Positions 1 to 9,475 of a stretch of DNA of 64,000 bases are shown here, in pieces (positions within the stretch are counted from its first letter, which is position 1; each line of letters opens with the position of its first letter). The notes below the pieces were generated by a model. The model was not told the origin of the DNA. It worked only from the letters and a program-made list of their open reading frames with translations, and did not search any database. Where the stretch lies: the NCBI RefSeq assembly GCF_003664995.1, contig NZ_JFHL01000021.1, positions 1-64,000 of the forward strand, in the 5' to 3' direction. A program made the translations under genes and the position numbers. This DNA is from Mesotoga sp. BH458_6_3_2_1 (lineage in GTDB: Bacteria > Thermotogota > Thermotogae > Petrotogales > Kosmotogaceae).

Positions 1-1678
1 ATCTCAAGGCTTATTTGACCTATCGTGCCGGGAGTGCTTTCTGTCGGAGATATCTTAGCCTGTAATCATTGTAGATTCCAGTGATCTTGAGTAACTCCTC
101 CTTACTCCACCTCTTCCAGCCGAAGCCTTTCTTCTGTTTCTTCCTCATCATGTGTCTTCTGAGTTTCCTGTTCACCCAGTCTCTTATGAAACTGAAGACT
201 TTCTTTGAATTACCTATCCTGAAGTAGTTTACCCAGCCCCTCAATATTGAGTTTATCGCTTCCACCAGTCTTTCTAAGGAGTTGGAGCGATAAATGTGGA
301 ACTGGTACTTCAGCTTTTCCAGTAATGCCTTTCTAGCCTTCTTGTTTGGTTTGTAGTCAGGTCTACGTTTTCCATTCTTGGCCTTCACCATCCGGAATTC
401 AAATCCAAGGAATTGGAAGCTACCCTTCTCCATGTTGACTATCTTGCTCTTTTCTTCATTGAGCTGAACCTCTATCTTCTCGAATTCTTCCAGTAGTCTC
501 CTGTTGACTTTATCTACCCACTCTCCGGGATAGACAAGGACCACAAGGTCGTCTGCATATCTTGCATATGAGTTTCAGTAGATGCATTATCTCTGGATCG
601 TCTATTCTCTTCGCTACTTTCTCAAAGAGTATATAGTGTTTGACATTGTCGAAGAAGCCTTTGAGGTCAAGGTCTATCACAATTGTCTTTCCTTTGAACA
701 GTTCCTTGTCCACTCTTTCTATTGCATCATGCGCGCTTCTTCCCGGTCTGAATCCAAACGATCCCTCCTGGAAGTCCGTTTCGAATATTGGTTCGAGGAT
801 AAGCTTCATTGCTCCCTGTACTATCCTGTCCCTTATGGTCGGTATCTTCAGTATTCTCTCTTTACCGTTGGCCTTAGGTATGGATAGGCTTCTGTATTCC
901 AATGGTTCGTACTCTCCCTTGAGCAATTCCTGAAGTAGTTCGAGGATATAGTTCCTTACACCTATTTCCTCGATGTCATGAAAGCTTACTCCATCCACCC
1001 CGGGAGATCCGTTGTTCTTTCTGGCCATGTAGTAGGCCTTTTCCAGTGTTTCTACCTTACAGATATGGGTGTATAGTCCCCAGAATCTCCATTCTGGTTC
1101 GGCCTTCGCCTTGAGGTATATCTTGTTCCTCACTTCCTGCAGGGGTATGAATCCTTTTCTCATTCCGATTCCTGCCTCCTTTCTTGGTAACAAGAGTTAC
1201 ATACAGTAGGGCTCCTTTACTCGGGAGGAGTTACCCTCCGTCATTGCTAGTACGAACCCATCCGCCACCCTCTGGTCTTTCGGTCAATTTCCCATTCCGG
1301 TTATATGACCTACCTCGTTCAAGGGATTTCTCCCAGGTACCAGTAGGGCTTCTCCAGTTGCATAGAATGTCCTTGTGATCATGCCATCGCTAGCACCCCG
1401 CCGGAAGATACTCGCGTTTCAGTCAGTCTTCACTCATATCTGCTGTCTTCGCCCGGAGTGCAAGGGCTCGACTTCCGGAACTGTAGTCTCGAGGCTACTC
1501 GTGCGTTCACTTTCGTTATGGCCTGACCACTCGCTCACCATACTTAATATGGCTTTGTCAATAGACTTCAGTGGTTCAGTTACCTTTACCACTGCTATCC
1601 AAGCTACGGGGCTCTGACTTCTTCCCCGGTGGGCCTTTTTCCCCACTGAACATTCTTGCCTTAGCTGGACGTGCACAC
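1..1678 (-). mobile_element. Decayed group II intron, 3' end outside window
   Basis: The minus strand carries a group II intron reverse transcriptase gene preceded by about 485 bases of non-coding sequence that would form intron domains I-III. Reading the minus strand, the probable 5' splice end is GTGTGCACGTCC starting at 1678, which matches the GUGYG consensus. The flank immediately outside (from 1679 rightward) is the GC-rich hairpin sequence that also ends the repeated block at 50482-50923 and 19296-19846, so the intron interrupts that repeat. Domains V and VI would lie before position 1 and are not visible. The encoded protein is broken, so the copy probably cannot move by itself. Confidence 0.75.
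20..1193 (-). pseudogene. ltrA: Group II intron reverse transcriptase/maturase, broken by internal deletion
   Basis: The N-terminal half (about 510-1193) has the RT finger and palm start, with motifs such as NNGSPGVDGVS, IPTIRDRIVQGA, GSFGFRPGRSAHDA and VIDLDLKGFFDNV. The C-terminal half (20 to about 560) has ARYADDLVVLV, FLGFEF and the maturase motif RGWVNYFRIGN. The two halves lie in different frames. Near 560-575 the sequence jumps from HLLKLI directly to YARYADD. The GVPQGG palm motif and the roughly 35-45 residues that normally separate these motifs are missing, and the deletion is not a multiple of three. Loss of this active-site region means the enzyme is dead. There is no HNH domain at the C terminus. 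The call as a group II intron RT is firm; the lineage was not assigned. Confidence 0.85.
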
Positions 1679-1779
1679 TCCCCACCGCAAGCGGTCCCCC
1701 CCGCTCAAGCGGGGATTTAAGATCAAGAGCCAGGAAGAGCCGGGTCTGGGGTTGTCGGGTCTAGGGTCTGGTAAGAGCA

Positions 1780-1880
1780 GAAGTGATGCTGGGAAGAACA
1801 TCCCAGGAAGTGATGCCCGGAGTAGCATCCGGGGAAGTGAGGCTCGCTGCGCGAGGAAGTGATGCTGCTTCGCAGGAGGC
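1780..1880 (+). repeat. Tandem hairpin array with GAAGTGATGC separators
   Basis: The constant GAAGTGATGC (one copy GAAGTGAGGC) occurs at 1780, 1807, 1834 and 1856. Each copy is followed by a different short palindrome: TGGGA/TCCCA, CCGG/CCGG, CTCGC/GCGAG and TGC/GCA. The array is not coding. A sister array lies at 50386-50481. Confidence 0.75.
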
Positions 1881-2366
1881 AAAAAAGACGTAAGAAGCCA
1901 AAGTGAAGAGATAAGAAGAGCAATTGATCTTGCTGCCTTTCTAACCTCTAACTTCATTCCTGTCACCTCTATACGTACGGGGCGTGCGCAATACCGACGT
2001 GATGAGATCACATTTAGGAGCCGTAAACAGGACCCTCGTAAAAGAGAGAAAAGCGGCTTTTAGTTCCGATGCTACGCGTCCGGGTTCTTCGTTCTTGGTT
2101 AAAAAGCGAGAGAGAATAAGTGAGATGGCGAGACTGAAGAAACGAAGAATTCTAGCTGATTCTGGAATTGAGGAACAAGATGATTGAGCTCCAGAGAAGA
2201 TCATGTGGGTAATGATGAACTCTCGAGAGTGGGGGCGGCTCCATCGTCGACGGGGTGTGTTGAGCACATCGAGAACGTACCTCACATTCAGAACAAAGTA
2301 TGCGCACCTTCAGATTCATAGATTTTGAGTTCGAAGAGACTTCCAGATTCATTATGAATCGAAAAA

Positions 2367-2391
2367 ACCTTCTGCCGCTCCCACAGAAGGT
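2367..2391 (-). terminator. Intrinsic terminator after the EVE-domain gene
   Basis: Stem ACCTTCTG / CAGAAGGT with a nine-base loop. Read on the minus strand it is followed by a run of T, 25 bases beyond the stop codon of the gene that begins at 2796. Confidence 0.8.
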
Positions 2392-2415
2392 CTGTATGTT
2401 TTTTTCTTGAAACAT

Positions 2416-2796
2416 CTATATTAGCCTTTCTATCTCTTTCTCAAGCTCTTCGGGTATCTTCGTACCGAAAAGAATGAGTGTCCCGTAGGTGGGACCGTAA
2501 CCTTCCTTCAGAATCTTCTTGATCGAAGCCTGAAGCTCGGCTCCACTCTTTCCCTCCAGAACATTCGAGCAGCTAAACTTTATTCTGTTGGGAAAGAGGT
2601 TGTCTTCCCAGATGATTTCGTCAGACTGAAACTGCTCGCCAGTTATCTCACAAATTGCAACGCCGTTGTTTTCGATGAAGAAGAGCAGTCTCTCACCGGG
2701 CTTCCAGTTGCCGTATCTCTTTCTGTTGCAACCCCATACTCCATGTTCCCTTCCAGTCCTGAAAGCCTCCCATGAACGCGATTTCGCTATCCTCAT
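2416..2796 (-). CDS. EVE-domain (PUA-like) protein
   Basis: A 126-residue cytoplasmic protein. The N-terminal half, WGCNRKRYGNWKPGERLLFFI followed by NNGVAICEITGEQF and DNLFPNRIKF, has the look of the EVE/YTH/PUA-like fold: aromatic residues around a nucleic-acid base pocket, then the strand pattern of the domain. EVE domains are known to bind modified bases and often occur beside restriction or defence genes, but here the gene stands alone among repeats. The start is supported by GAAGGAG eight bases upstream of the ATG. No catalytic domain is fused. The fold assignment rests on pattern only, and the ligand and role are unknown. Confidence 0.6.
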   Translation of the reverse strand: MRIAKSRSWEAFRTGREHGVWGCNRKRYGNWKPGERLLFFIENNGVAICEITGEQFQSDEIIWEDNLFPNRIKFSCSNVLEGKSGAELQASIKKILKEGYGPTYGTLILFGTKIPEELEKEIERLI

Positions 2797-3055
2797 CCTC
2801 TCAACTCCTTCGACTCATATTCATGCCAATATTAGCACTAAGGGAGCGAAAGAAAAAAGCGAGAGCAACGGAGTTTTACAGTGATATCGATTTGGTAGGG
2901 GAAGGAATAGACCCGGGTTTCTGGTAGCGAGTTGGGGGTTGGAAGAACAAAAGAACTGGTTCTCCGTCCTCCGAATAAAAAACTAGTTTTCCGTTCCGAC
3001 GCTTCGCGTCCAGGTTCTTCGTTCTTGGTTAGAGCAATGAAGCAGTAGCATCAAG

Positions 3056-3081
3056 ATTCCGACCAGGAGCTTTGTCGGAAT
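3056..3081. repeat. Palindromic module, ATTCCGAC/GTCGGAAT type
   Basis: Eight-base stem ATTCCGAC / GTCGGAAT with the loop CAGGAGCTTT. Clear copies are also at 7871-7896, 15353-15378, 19191-19216 and 24136-24161; variants are at 5770-5795, 9970-9995 and 29488-29510. Each is usually preceded by GTTCTTGGTTAGAGCAATGA-like sequence and followed by GACGG. Confidence 0.85.
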
Positions 3082-3117
3082 GACGGAATCTGACCTTTTC
3101 GCAATAACCGTTAGTAG

Positions 3118-3295
3118 TCATCCCACTAAGCTTGCCCTCATTAGCTTGCCCTGATTAGCTTGCCCCAATGAGCCTGCCCTGAAGCCTGCCCCAAAATGAT
3201 CCTGTTTGGGGTCTCTGTTCAGGGCTTCTGTTTGCGATTTCTTTTTTGGACTACTATTCAGGGTCATCCCGTGATGCTTGTGCACGGGATCTCGG
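3118..3295. repeat. Tandem repeat folded into an inverted repeat
   Basis: Successive 14-base units such as AGCTTGCCCTCATT, AGCTTGCCCTGATT, AGCTTGCCCCAATG and AGCCTGCCCTGAAG run into complementary units containing TTTGGGG and TTCAGGGC, so the whole could fold on itself. Related copies lie at 7928-8035 and, in opposite orientation, at 16398-16495. Confidence 0.7.
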
Positions 3296-3666
3296 TTTTT
3301 GAAGACCGTGGCCGGGGGTAGCGGGTAGGGGGTTGGAAGAACAAAAGAACTGGTTCTCCGTCCTCCGGGAAATAAAGTAAAAAAGCGCATCGACAACCGG
3401 TGAGATTTTATGCGGCGAGTCACCCATTTCTGTTCGTGCCGAGACTCTTTTACCTAATCAAGTACATGAAATCGGCAGTCCTGAACCACTTGTATCTCGC
3501 TTTATATTAGCGTTTGCGAGTGTTTCTTCAAATTAGTATACTGGTCAGTAACTTACTGTGCAGTATACAGATCGTTTTTTCGCTGTTTCGGAACGTTCAT
3601 GTATGAAAACCCATAACTCTTTGGAAACTTCACCAGCAGTATCATACTTCGATTACTTCTAACAAA

Positions 3667-3703
3667 TGGGGCAACGAACAGTTGTCTACAACTCGTTGCC
3701 CCA
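3667..3703 (-). terminator. Intrinsic terminator-like hairpin
   Basis: An 11-base perfect stem, TGGGGCAACGA / TCGTTGCCCCA, lies just beyond the stop codon of the lipoprotein gene ending at 3729. On the minus strand it is followed by TTTGTT. Confidence 0.7.
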
Positions 3704-3728
3704 CAATTCATCTCGATTGAGTCCGAAC

Positions 3729-5537
3729 TCAATTATCCGGCGAGATCGACTTCGGAAGGTTAACTACGACGCCACCAAATGTCGGATCAGGGAATTCAAT
3801 TCCCTCGAGCATCTCATAGTTTATGAGGATGGGGAAGTAGCTTAAGAGATCTGAAAAACGTTCTGGGTGGTCGAAGATGTTGTAGAGTCTAAGGATAATA
3901 GTCTTTTCATCTTCATCAACCGGCATCTCAGTATCGAGATCTTCTCCGTTCGGCCTTATGTAGTCCAGAAGTTCCTCCTGTTCGCTCGAACTTTCTGCCA
4001 GGGCATCGTAAGCGTCCTGATCGAACGGGATGTACCACTGTGAAGTCAGGTTATGTTTATTGTCTTCGGTCTGCGTGTCCTTCAGGAGATCCTCTGCCAG
4101 AAGCATAGTAGTTTCAGGTGCCTCCAAAGCGATATCCCTTATTGAACTCAGCCAAAGAGGACTTTTGGAGGGGTTCCTAAATGTCAAGAAGGATGTGCCA
4201 ATAAATGCTTTTACTTCTGACGCGTCAATATTTCCGTCACTATTTGTGTCGATCTCCGGAGGGTCGATCTCATCATCGTCGGCGTCTTCGACATACTCCA
4301 TGAAAGCCTCTGATGGTTCAAGATCATAAACGGTGAATGCTCTGGCACTTGAAAGGGCACTGCCTACCAGCATTTTCAAAATCGCTATTTCTCCTTCATC
4401 GATTACAAGATAATCGTTCTCATCGAATCCGGGAGCGTACTCTATTTCCAGTCCCTGTGAGATCATGAACCAGAAATCTAGATCGAACACCGCATCTCCG
4501 CCATCGGGATCAACCTCGATCGAGACTATGTGATCTCCCTTTGGCTCTTTCTCCAGGAAAAGAATATCCGTATACAAACGCAAACTTTCTGTGTACGTTA
4601 TAGAATCCTCCTTGCTCACTACTTCTAGCACGAGCTCTCTGTCGCTTTCGACAGCTCCATCTTCGTCCCAGTCGAACTCATTGAGAAATACTTCCACAAC
4701 AATATTCATCTCTCCACTCAAATAGGAGATATCGTCCCAGACTTCCTGAAGGCTGTCCGCATACTCCTCCATCTCATCCTGAAAATCGCCGATCTCCCCG
4801 CAAGTTGAATAACCGGAATTCTCTGCTACGGAGCTGCTTGAAGCAAGGAAATTTACCAGAAGCTCCGGATTTCTGAGAATCAACAACGATCTCAGCTTCA
4901 TATTCAGCAGTCTTGCGCGCATATCTGTTGAAATGCTTTGAACAACTTGATCAGGATTCGAAACAAGTTCTTCGAAACCAGACAGCATTTCGCTTCGATC
5001 AAATGTTCCTGCAATGTCAAGAGAACCAATCTGCGAATTGTATATGTCCAGAAGCTTCAGTAATTGCGGAATTGCCTTCATAGCTCCACGAATGGCGTGA
5101 CCTTCGGGATTCTCAGGATTTCTCTTCACGAAGTCGTCAATAATCTCTTCAGACTCTTCGGCAGTCTCCCCAGATAACTTGATCTCGGCCTTTTCACCTT
5201 CCGGAATGGGACTTACGTTGATCCGGAACTCCGCCACTCCACTCTTGCCTTCATCCCTTACGCTCACTCTCACTTTGAAAGGGCTGTTTTCGCCGTCACC
5301 GGGCAGAGATGTAAATATATAACTCTTTCCGTCGATTCTCCCAGGTCCGCTGCTTACTAAGAATGATATCCCGTCGGAGACAGATGATAATACGAACTGA
5401 TTGAGGTCAACAACCAGCTCTTCACCCTCTGTCACCTGCTGATCGGGAATCTCAATCTTGATAGCTCTGAATAGAGAGCAACCGCCGAGCGCTATCAAGG
5501 TGAATAGAGAAAGAAACACAAGGATCTTCTTGAACAT
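3729..5537 (-). CDS. Large lipoprotein with Ig-like domain and EF-hand-type calcium loops
   Basis: A 602-residue protein. It starts with a lipoprotein signal peptide, MFKKILVFLSLFTLIALGGC, whose lipobox cysteine is Cys20, so it is expected to be anchored on the outside of the cytoplasmic membrane. Residues about 30-110 (PDQQVTEGEELVVDLNQF onward) resemble a cadherin/Big-type beta-sandwich. The rest is acidic and partly helical. Two DxDxDG loops are visible, DWDEDGAVESDRE and DTNSDGNIDASEV, which are EF-hand or dockerin-like and suggest Ca2+ binding. The start is well supported by GGGAGG upstream of the ATG. The neighbours on both sides are repeats, so context says nothing about function. No enzymatic motif was recognised. 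Confidence 0.75.
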   Translation of the reverse strand: MFKKILVFLSLFTLIALGGCSLFRAIKIEIPDQQVTEGEELVVDLNQFVLSSVSDGISFLVSSGPGRIDGKSYIFTSLPGDGENSPFKVRVSVRDEGKSGVAEFRINVSPIPEGEKAEIKLSGETAEESEEIIDDFVKRNPENPEGHAIRGAMKAIPQLLKLLDIYNSQIGSLDIAGTFDRSEMLSGFEELVSNPDQVVQSISTDMRARLLNMKLRSLLILRNPELLVNFLASSSSVAENSGYSTCGEIGDFQDEMEEYADSLQEVWDDISYLSGEMNIVVEVFLNEFDWDEDGAVESDRELVLEVVSKEDSITYTESLRLYTDILFLEKEPKGDHIVSIEVDPDGGDAVFDLDFWFMISQGLEIEYAPGFDENDYLVIDEGEIAILKMLVGSALSSARAFTVYDLEPSEAFMEYVEDADDDEIDPPEIDTNSDGNIDASEVKAFIGTSFLTFRNPSKSPLWLSSIRDIALEAPETTMLLAEDLLKDTQTEDNKHNLTSQWYIPFDQDAYDALAESSSEQEELLDYIRPNGEDLDTEMPVDEDEKTIILRLYNIFDHPERFSDLLSYFPILINYEMLEGIEFPDPTFGGVVVNLPKSISPDN

Positions 5538-6330
5538 TTCTTTTCCTCCCTTTTATATGATGGTATTGAATAACGGTATTTGGTTTACTTCGCATAGCTT
5601 TCCCGATTCAATCTTACACTTTATACAAATAAACCCCAAAAACCTGTCTTCGTTCTTTGAGTCAGCTGCACGCTGTGAAGACCCGTCCCCAAAAAGACCA
5701 GTTCTTCTTTCCGACGCTTCGCGTCCAAGTTCTTCGTTCTTAGTTAGGCAATGAAGCAGCAGCATCAAGATTCCAACCAGGAGCTTTGTCGGAATGACGG
5801 CATTTGACGTTTTTCCTCGGGACTTCAGCATGCAACTTGCAGCTGAGAACTTGCAACTGATCTTTCAGCGCTCAGCGCCTCTCAAGACCAAGATGCTGAA
5901 ACAAGTTCAGCATGACGGGCTGTGGTGTTTTTGCTTTCGGGTCATTAACCTGCAACTTGGAACAAGCGACTTGTAACTGCCCTTCATGAAGGACCAAAGA
6001 CATCTATTCACAGCGCTCAGCGTCACTCATAATGCGTCTAGCGCCTCTCGAGACCGATATGCTGAAACAAGTTCATGACGGGCTTCTGCAGTTATCTTCG
6101 CGGAAGATTTGTTACCGATCGAAAGGATCGGCCAAGAATAGATAAGCCAAGAAGATCCGCGTTCCTTTTGACGCATGTGCGAGAAGACCATACTCCCTCA
6201 AATGTGATGATTTTCCTATCGTATGTGATACATTCGTTTGATATCTAGTTGCTTTGCTCTTTCACCGACAGGATCCACTCAACTTACTTTTTGGTCTTCT
6301 GCATGGCAGGGACTCAATGGGGGTGTTTTT
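5538..6330. repeat. Intergenic mosaic of dispersed modules
   Basis: About 5690-6090 is built from known modules. These are a GACGCTTCGCGTCCAAGTTC segment, the ATTCC..GGAAT hairpin (5770-5795), the CAACTTGGAACAAG / TAACTGCCCTTCATGAAGG module (about 5940-5990), and two copies of a GCTGAA-(AC)AAG-TTCA hairpin (about 5892 and 6060). The last 200 bases are unique and must hold the promoter of the following gene; no clear -35/-10 pair was found. Confidence 0.6.
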
Positions 6331-7605
6331 GTGCGCAAGGCTCTAATCGCAGCTTTTGCTGTCGCGTTGCTGCTCCTGATTCTTCCCGGTTGTCTTCCGA
6401 AACTTCCGAAGGATCTGCAAGCGGCGATAGAAATCGTCAAAGGCATTCTGCCGGGTGAGATTCCTCAAGACTCAGAGTACATCTGCTCTTTCTTTTCCAC
6501 AAAGCTGACATCGGGATCAAAAATCGACCTTGAAAACCCGGGTTCTATTGTCGACGGAGGTCTGGATGGCACGCCTTCAATGGACAATACAATCACGGTA
6601 AGTGAGCCTTCATACCTCTTTCTTCTTGATCTTGATCCCGGCTCGTTCTTTGCTCATCCCGTCAAGGCGATAGTAGTGGGAGAGAGCGGGCAGGAAAGGA
6701 TTATCTCAGGGAAATGGCTGCCCAGGGTAGATGAAGTCGTCCCGGATGAGCTGAAACTGCCCATTCCCCCAAAAGAAAGGCTTGTCGACTGGAATGCTGT
6801 TCTGAAGGAGCCGTCCGGTGTCTTGAAGAATCCGGTGATCGACAAAATCATCCCCGACTGGGGCGAGGGAGAGGCGATCATTGTCGTTCAGGGTTTGCTG
6901 CCCTCGGAATCTCTTTACGCGGATTCGATTCAGACATATACTCAGTTCTTGAATCTGGCCCTGGCATACAGGGATGCAATGCCTGAAGGAATGGTTGAAG
7001 TGCAGGGCATTTTGGGGGAGGGCTCGGCAAATATCCTGACCAGCATAAATTCCTACGCCCTTCAAAAAGAGATAGTGACTGTTTACATCATCGCCCACGG
7101 AGACACGGATGCGGTAAGACTCGGAGGCGTCTGGCACTTCGCATGGCAGTTCAGCACAGTCTTCAACAGCTATCCGTTGACTGAGTTCAACTTACTTCTG
7201 GGTTCCTGTCATGCCGGAAGCTTTATAAATGACATGAATACCCTGGCCAACGTAAGAACCGTCCTGGCTGCCTGTCGAGAAAAAGAAGGCGCTTCCCGCG
7301 ATATGGATGAGCGCTTTTCACTGGTCTCCCCTTACGACTTTCTGACCGATTTCAACTCTTCAGATGTTGGAAGCGAATGGACGAGCTCGATAGTCGAGGG
7401 AGCGGTAAGCATTTTGAACAATCCGGTGCAGTTCACTTTGGTAAAAGCCGACTCCGTAATACATAATGTGCCGGTCATTAGCATGTTGCTCAACAAAGCC
7501 CATCTGGCCGCGCTTGGAAACTGGGCTCCCTATTATAGTGAAAACCTTGATCTTTCGAACAGAATAAAAAAGTCTGTGCCTGAGAAATACTCCTCATGGG
7601 AATGA
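6331..7605 (+). CDS. Lipoprotein with clan CD (caspase/legumain-like) peptidase signature
   Basis: A 424-residue protein, taken to start at GTG 6331 because GGGGGTG lies just upstream and because the first residues (MRKALIAAFAVALLLLILPGC) then form a clean lipoprotein signal with Cys21; an in-frame extension to 6238 has no such logic. The central part has two hydrophobic strands, each ending in a candidate catalytic residue: VTVYIIAHGDTD (His256) and FNLLLGSCHAGSF (Cys293). It is followed by TVLAACREKEGASRD. The order His-Gly then Ser-Cys-His-Ala-Gly, about 37 residues apart, is typical of clan CD cysteine peptidases (C11, C13, C14 types). Function as an exported peptidase is inferred and substrates are unknown. 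No immunity or substrate partner is adjacent. Confidence 0.6.
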   Translation: MRKALIAAFAVALLLLILPGCLPKLPKDLQAAIEIVKGILPGEIPQDSEYICSFFSTKLTSGSKIDLENPGSIVDGGLDGTPSMDNTITVSEPSYLFLLDLDPGSFFAHPVKAIVVGESGQERIISGKWLPRVDEVVPDELKLPIPPKERLVDWNAVLKEPSGVLKNPVIDKIIPDWGEGEAIIVVQGLLPSESLYADSIQTYTQFLNLALAYRDAMPEGMVEVQGILGEGSANILTSINSYALQKEIVTVYIIAHGDTDAVRLGGVWHFAWQFSTVFNSYPLTEFNLLLGSCHAGSFINDMNTLANVRTVLAACREKEGASRDMDERFSLVSPYDFLTDFNSSDVGSEWTSSIVEGAVSILNNPVQFTLVKADSVIHNVPVISMLLNKAHLAALGNWAPYYSENLDLSNRIKKSVPEKYSSWE

Positions 7606-8305
7606 AGGGAAGGCCGTGGCCGGAGGGTAGCGGGTAGGGGGTTGGAAAAAGCAAAATGTCAGTTCCAAGTTGCAAGAATAAATGACGAGGTTCGGGGTTG
7701 GTGGTTGCGGGTTGGTAAGAGCGAGTGAAACAGGATCACCGTTGAATGGTTATCCGTTCTCCGAATAAAAAACCTTTTGCTCGTTCCAGAGCGAAGAGCA
7801 GTTCTTCGTTCCGACTCTCCGCGTCCAGGTTCTTCGTTCTTGGTTAGAGCAATGAAGCAGTAGCATCAAGATTCCGACCAGGAGCTTTGTCGGAATGACG
7901 AAATCTTGCCTTTTCGCAATAACCGTTAGTAATAATCCCACTAAGCTTGCCCTGAAGCCTGCCCCAAAATGATCCTGTTTGGGGTCTCTGTTCAGGGCTC
8001 TTGTTTGGGGTCTCCTGTTCAGGGTCATCACGAACTTGTTACGGAATCTGGGATTTTGAACATTGGGGTTGCTTGTAGCGCGTTTGCAAATTAAAGAACT
8101 AGTTGCAAGATTTTGCCTTCTTGCAACCATTATTCTCGGATTATGGCGGACCGTTGACGTGCAAAAGATCCTTTGTCTTACCGGCGTTGAGCGTATTTTA
8201 TGAAGCGTTACCGGGTCTTTGCAACGGCCAGCGAAAGGCAAGTCTTCACCAGAGGAGTAGAACTGGCATTTACAGGCCAAGACTTGCAGCAAAAAGCTCT
8301 TCTGT
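7606..8305. repeat. Intergenic mosaic of dispersed modules
   Basis: In order: a GTAGCGGGTAGGGGGTTGG fragment, the GAGGTTCGGGGTTGG module (about 7688-7770), the ATTCCGAC hairpin (7871-7896) and the folded tandem element (about 7928-8035). Then comes unique sequence with a perfect nine-base hairpin, GTTGCAAGA / TCTTGCAAC (8102-8127). No gene is seen. Confidence 0.65.
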
Positions 8306-9475
8306 CTATTCTGCAATAGCCGGATCGGGAAGGTACTCGGGGATCATTTGCTTCACCGTTCTGAACTCTCCGTTCTCAACCTGGATAATCGACACTGATT
8401 TATCGGGAATCTTGCTTCCGTCGTTATAGCTTATTATTCCGGAGACACCCTCGAAATCCTCAATTTGCGCCAAGCCTTCAGGGATTTTTGCTGGAGAATC
8501 GCTCCCGGCGAGTTCGATTGCCTTTGAGACCAATCTGAGGGCATCATATCCCAGCGCTGCGAAGGCATTTTCGGGGATTTTTCCGAACATTGATTCGTAA
8601 TCCGACACGAATTTCCGGACAGTTCCGTCTGGGGCTTCGAGTGAAACGTGAGTCGCAAAGACGACGCCTTCGGCCGCTTCCCCTCCGATTTCTACAAGGA
8701 GCGATGTATCGAAGCCGTCCTCTCCGAAAATTGGAATTGTAACCCCGCTCTCCCGAAGCTGTTTGGCGATCAAACCGCAGTTGTCAGGAACGGCGCCGAC
8801 GTAAACGAAGTCAACCTCGCCCCTGTCCTGATATCCCTTCAGACGGACGGCCATTGAGGAGAAATCCTTCATACTTACCTCAAAGTAGTCTTCAAAAACT
8901 GTCTCTCCTCCGTAATGCTCAAGTGCATCTATGAAATACTCAGTTACAGCAACACTGAAATCCACCGCCGTGTCGATCCAGACGGCGCCTCTCTTCAGTC
9001 CAAGCTCTCTCACAACATATTCTGCAATCGCCGAAGCCTGGGCATTGTCTCCGAAGCAGGCCAGCCAGGCCCCGAAACGCTCCGGAATCCTGGGATGTGT
9101 CGCTCCGGGCGTAACGAAAGGGACTCCATATTCTCGGGCAACAGTAGCCGCAATATTAACCCAGTGAGTATCGCAATAGCCTATCAAAACGGATACCTTC
9201 TTATCCTCTATGAGCCTAACTACCGCTCTTCTCGTTTCTTCTTCATCGGCCATGGTGTCGACAATCTCCAGATGAATCTCGCGCCCCAGAACACCCCCAG
9301 CCTCGTTTATCTGGGATGCAGCCAGTTTAACTCCATTTGTGCAGGGAGTGTCTATCGAGGCCCAGTGGCCGGTAAGATTCATCACTACGCCTATCTTTAT
9401 AGGTTCCTGCGCCGAGGCAGCTGTTAAGAGAATAACGACAAATAGTGAAACGGCTATTATCAGATGTCTTTTCAT
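8306..9475 (-). CDS. Branched-chain amino acid type ABC substrate-binding protein
   Basis: A 389-residue exported protein of the type I periplasmic binding family (LivK-like). A Sec signal peptide (MKRHLIIAVSLFVVILLTAASA) is followed by the typical start IKIGVVMNLTGHWA, then NGVKLAASQINEAGG, IGYCDTHW, PFVTPGATHP and VYVGAVPDNCG. It has no lipobox. The family delivers branched-chain amino acids, amides or aromatic ligands to LivHMGF-type permeases, but no permease or ATPase gene is adjacent, so it is an orphan binding protein here. The ATG is preceded by AAGGGGGGATT. Both flanks are repeat spacers. The substrate cannot be deduced. Confidence 0.85.
   Translation of the reverse strand: MKRHLIIAVSLFVVILLTAASAQEPIKIGVVMNLTGHWASIDTPCTNGVKLAASQINEAGGVLGREIHLEIVDTMADEEETRRAVVRLIEDKKVSVLIGYCDTHWVNIAATVAREYGVPFVTPGATHPRIPERFGAWLACFGDNAQASAIAEYVVRELGLKRGAVWIDTAVDFSVAVTEYFIDALEHYGGETVFEDYFEVSMKDFSSMAVRLKGYQDRGEVDFVYVGAVPDNCGLIAKQLRESGVTIPIFGEDGFDTSLLVEIGGEAAEGVVFATHVSLEAPDGTVRKFVSDYESMFGKIPENAFAALGYDALRLVSKAIELAGSDSPAKIPEGLAQIEDFEGVSGIISYNDGSKIPDKSVSIIQVENGEFRTVKQMIPEYLPDPAIAE

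Larger units (their letters stand above)
1679..2415. repeat. Repeat-rich spacer without a credible gene
   Basis: The spacer opens with the hairpin-rich end of the inverted block (ACCGC..GCGGT and CCCCGCT..AGCGGGG stems, about 1680-1720). It continues with a GAAGTGATGC hairpin array (1780-1880) and then with fragments of the dispersed modules, including GCTACGCGTCCGGGTTCTTC at about 2070. Short frames are present on both strands, but none has a ribosome binding site or a recognisable protein. Confidence 0.6.
2797..3728. repeat. Intergenic mosaic of dispersed modules
   Basis: A GTTGGGGGTTGGAAGAACAA segment is present twice (about 2930 and 3328). The ATTCCGAC..GTCGGAAT hairpin module lies at 3056-3081, and a 14-base tandem/inverted element at about 3118-3295. 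From about 3400 the sequence is unique. It includes GTATACTG (3536-3543) repeated inverted as CAGTATAC (3561-3568), a possible operator or hairpin. No gene is seen. Confidence 0.65.

Noticed and set aside
1661-2011. 116-codon minus frame over the hairpin array
   Set aside because: Composition comes from palindromic repeats; no start signal and no family resemblance.
6238-6330. N-terminal extension of the clan CD lipoprotein
   Set aside because: No ribosome site, and it would bury the lipoprotein signal peptide that begins at 6331.
6706-7137. 143-codon minus frame
   Set aside because: Antisense to the clan CD lipoprotein gene; no ribosome site or motif.
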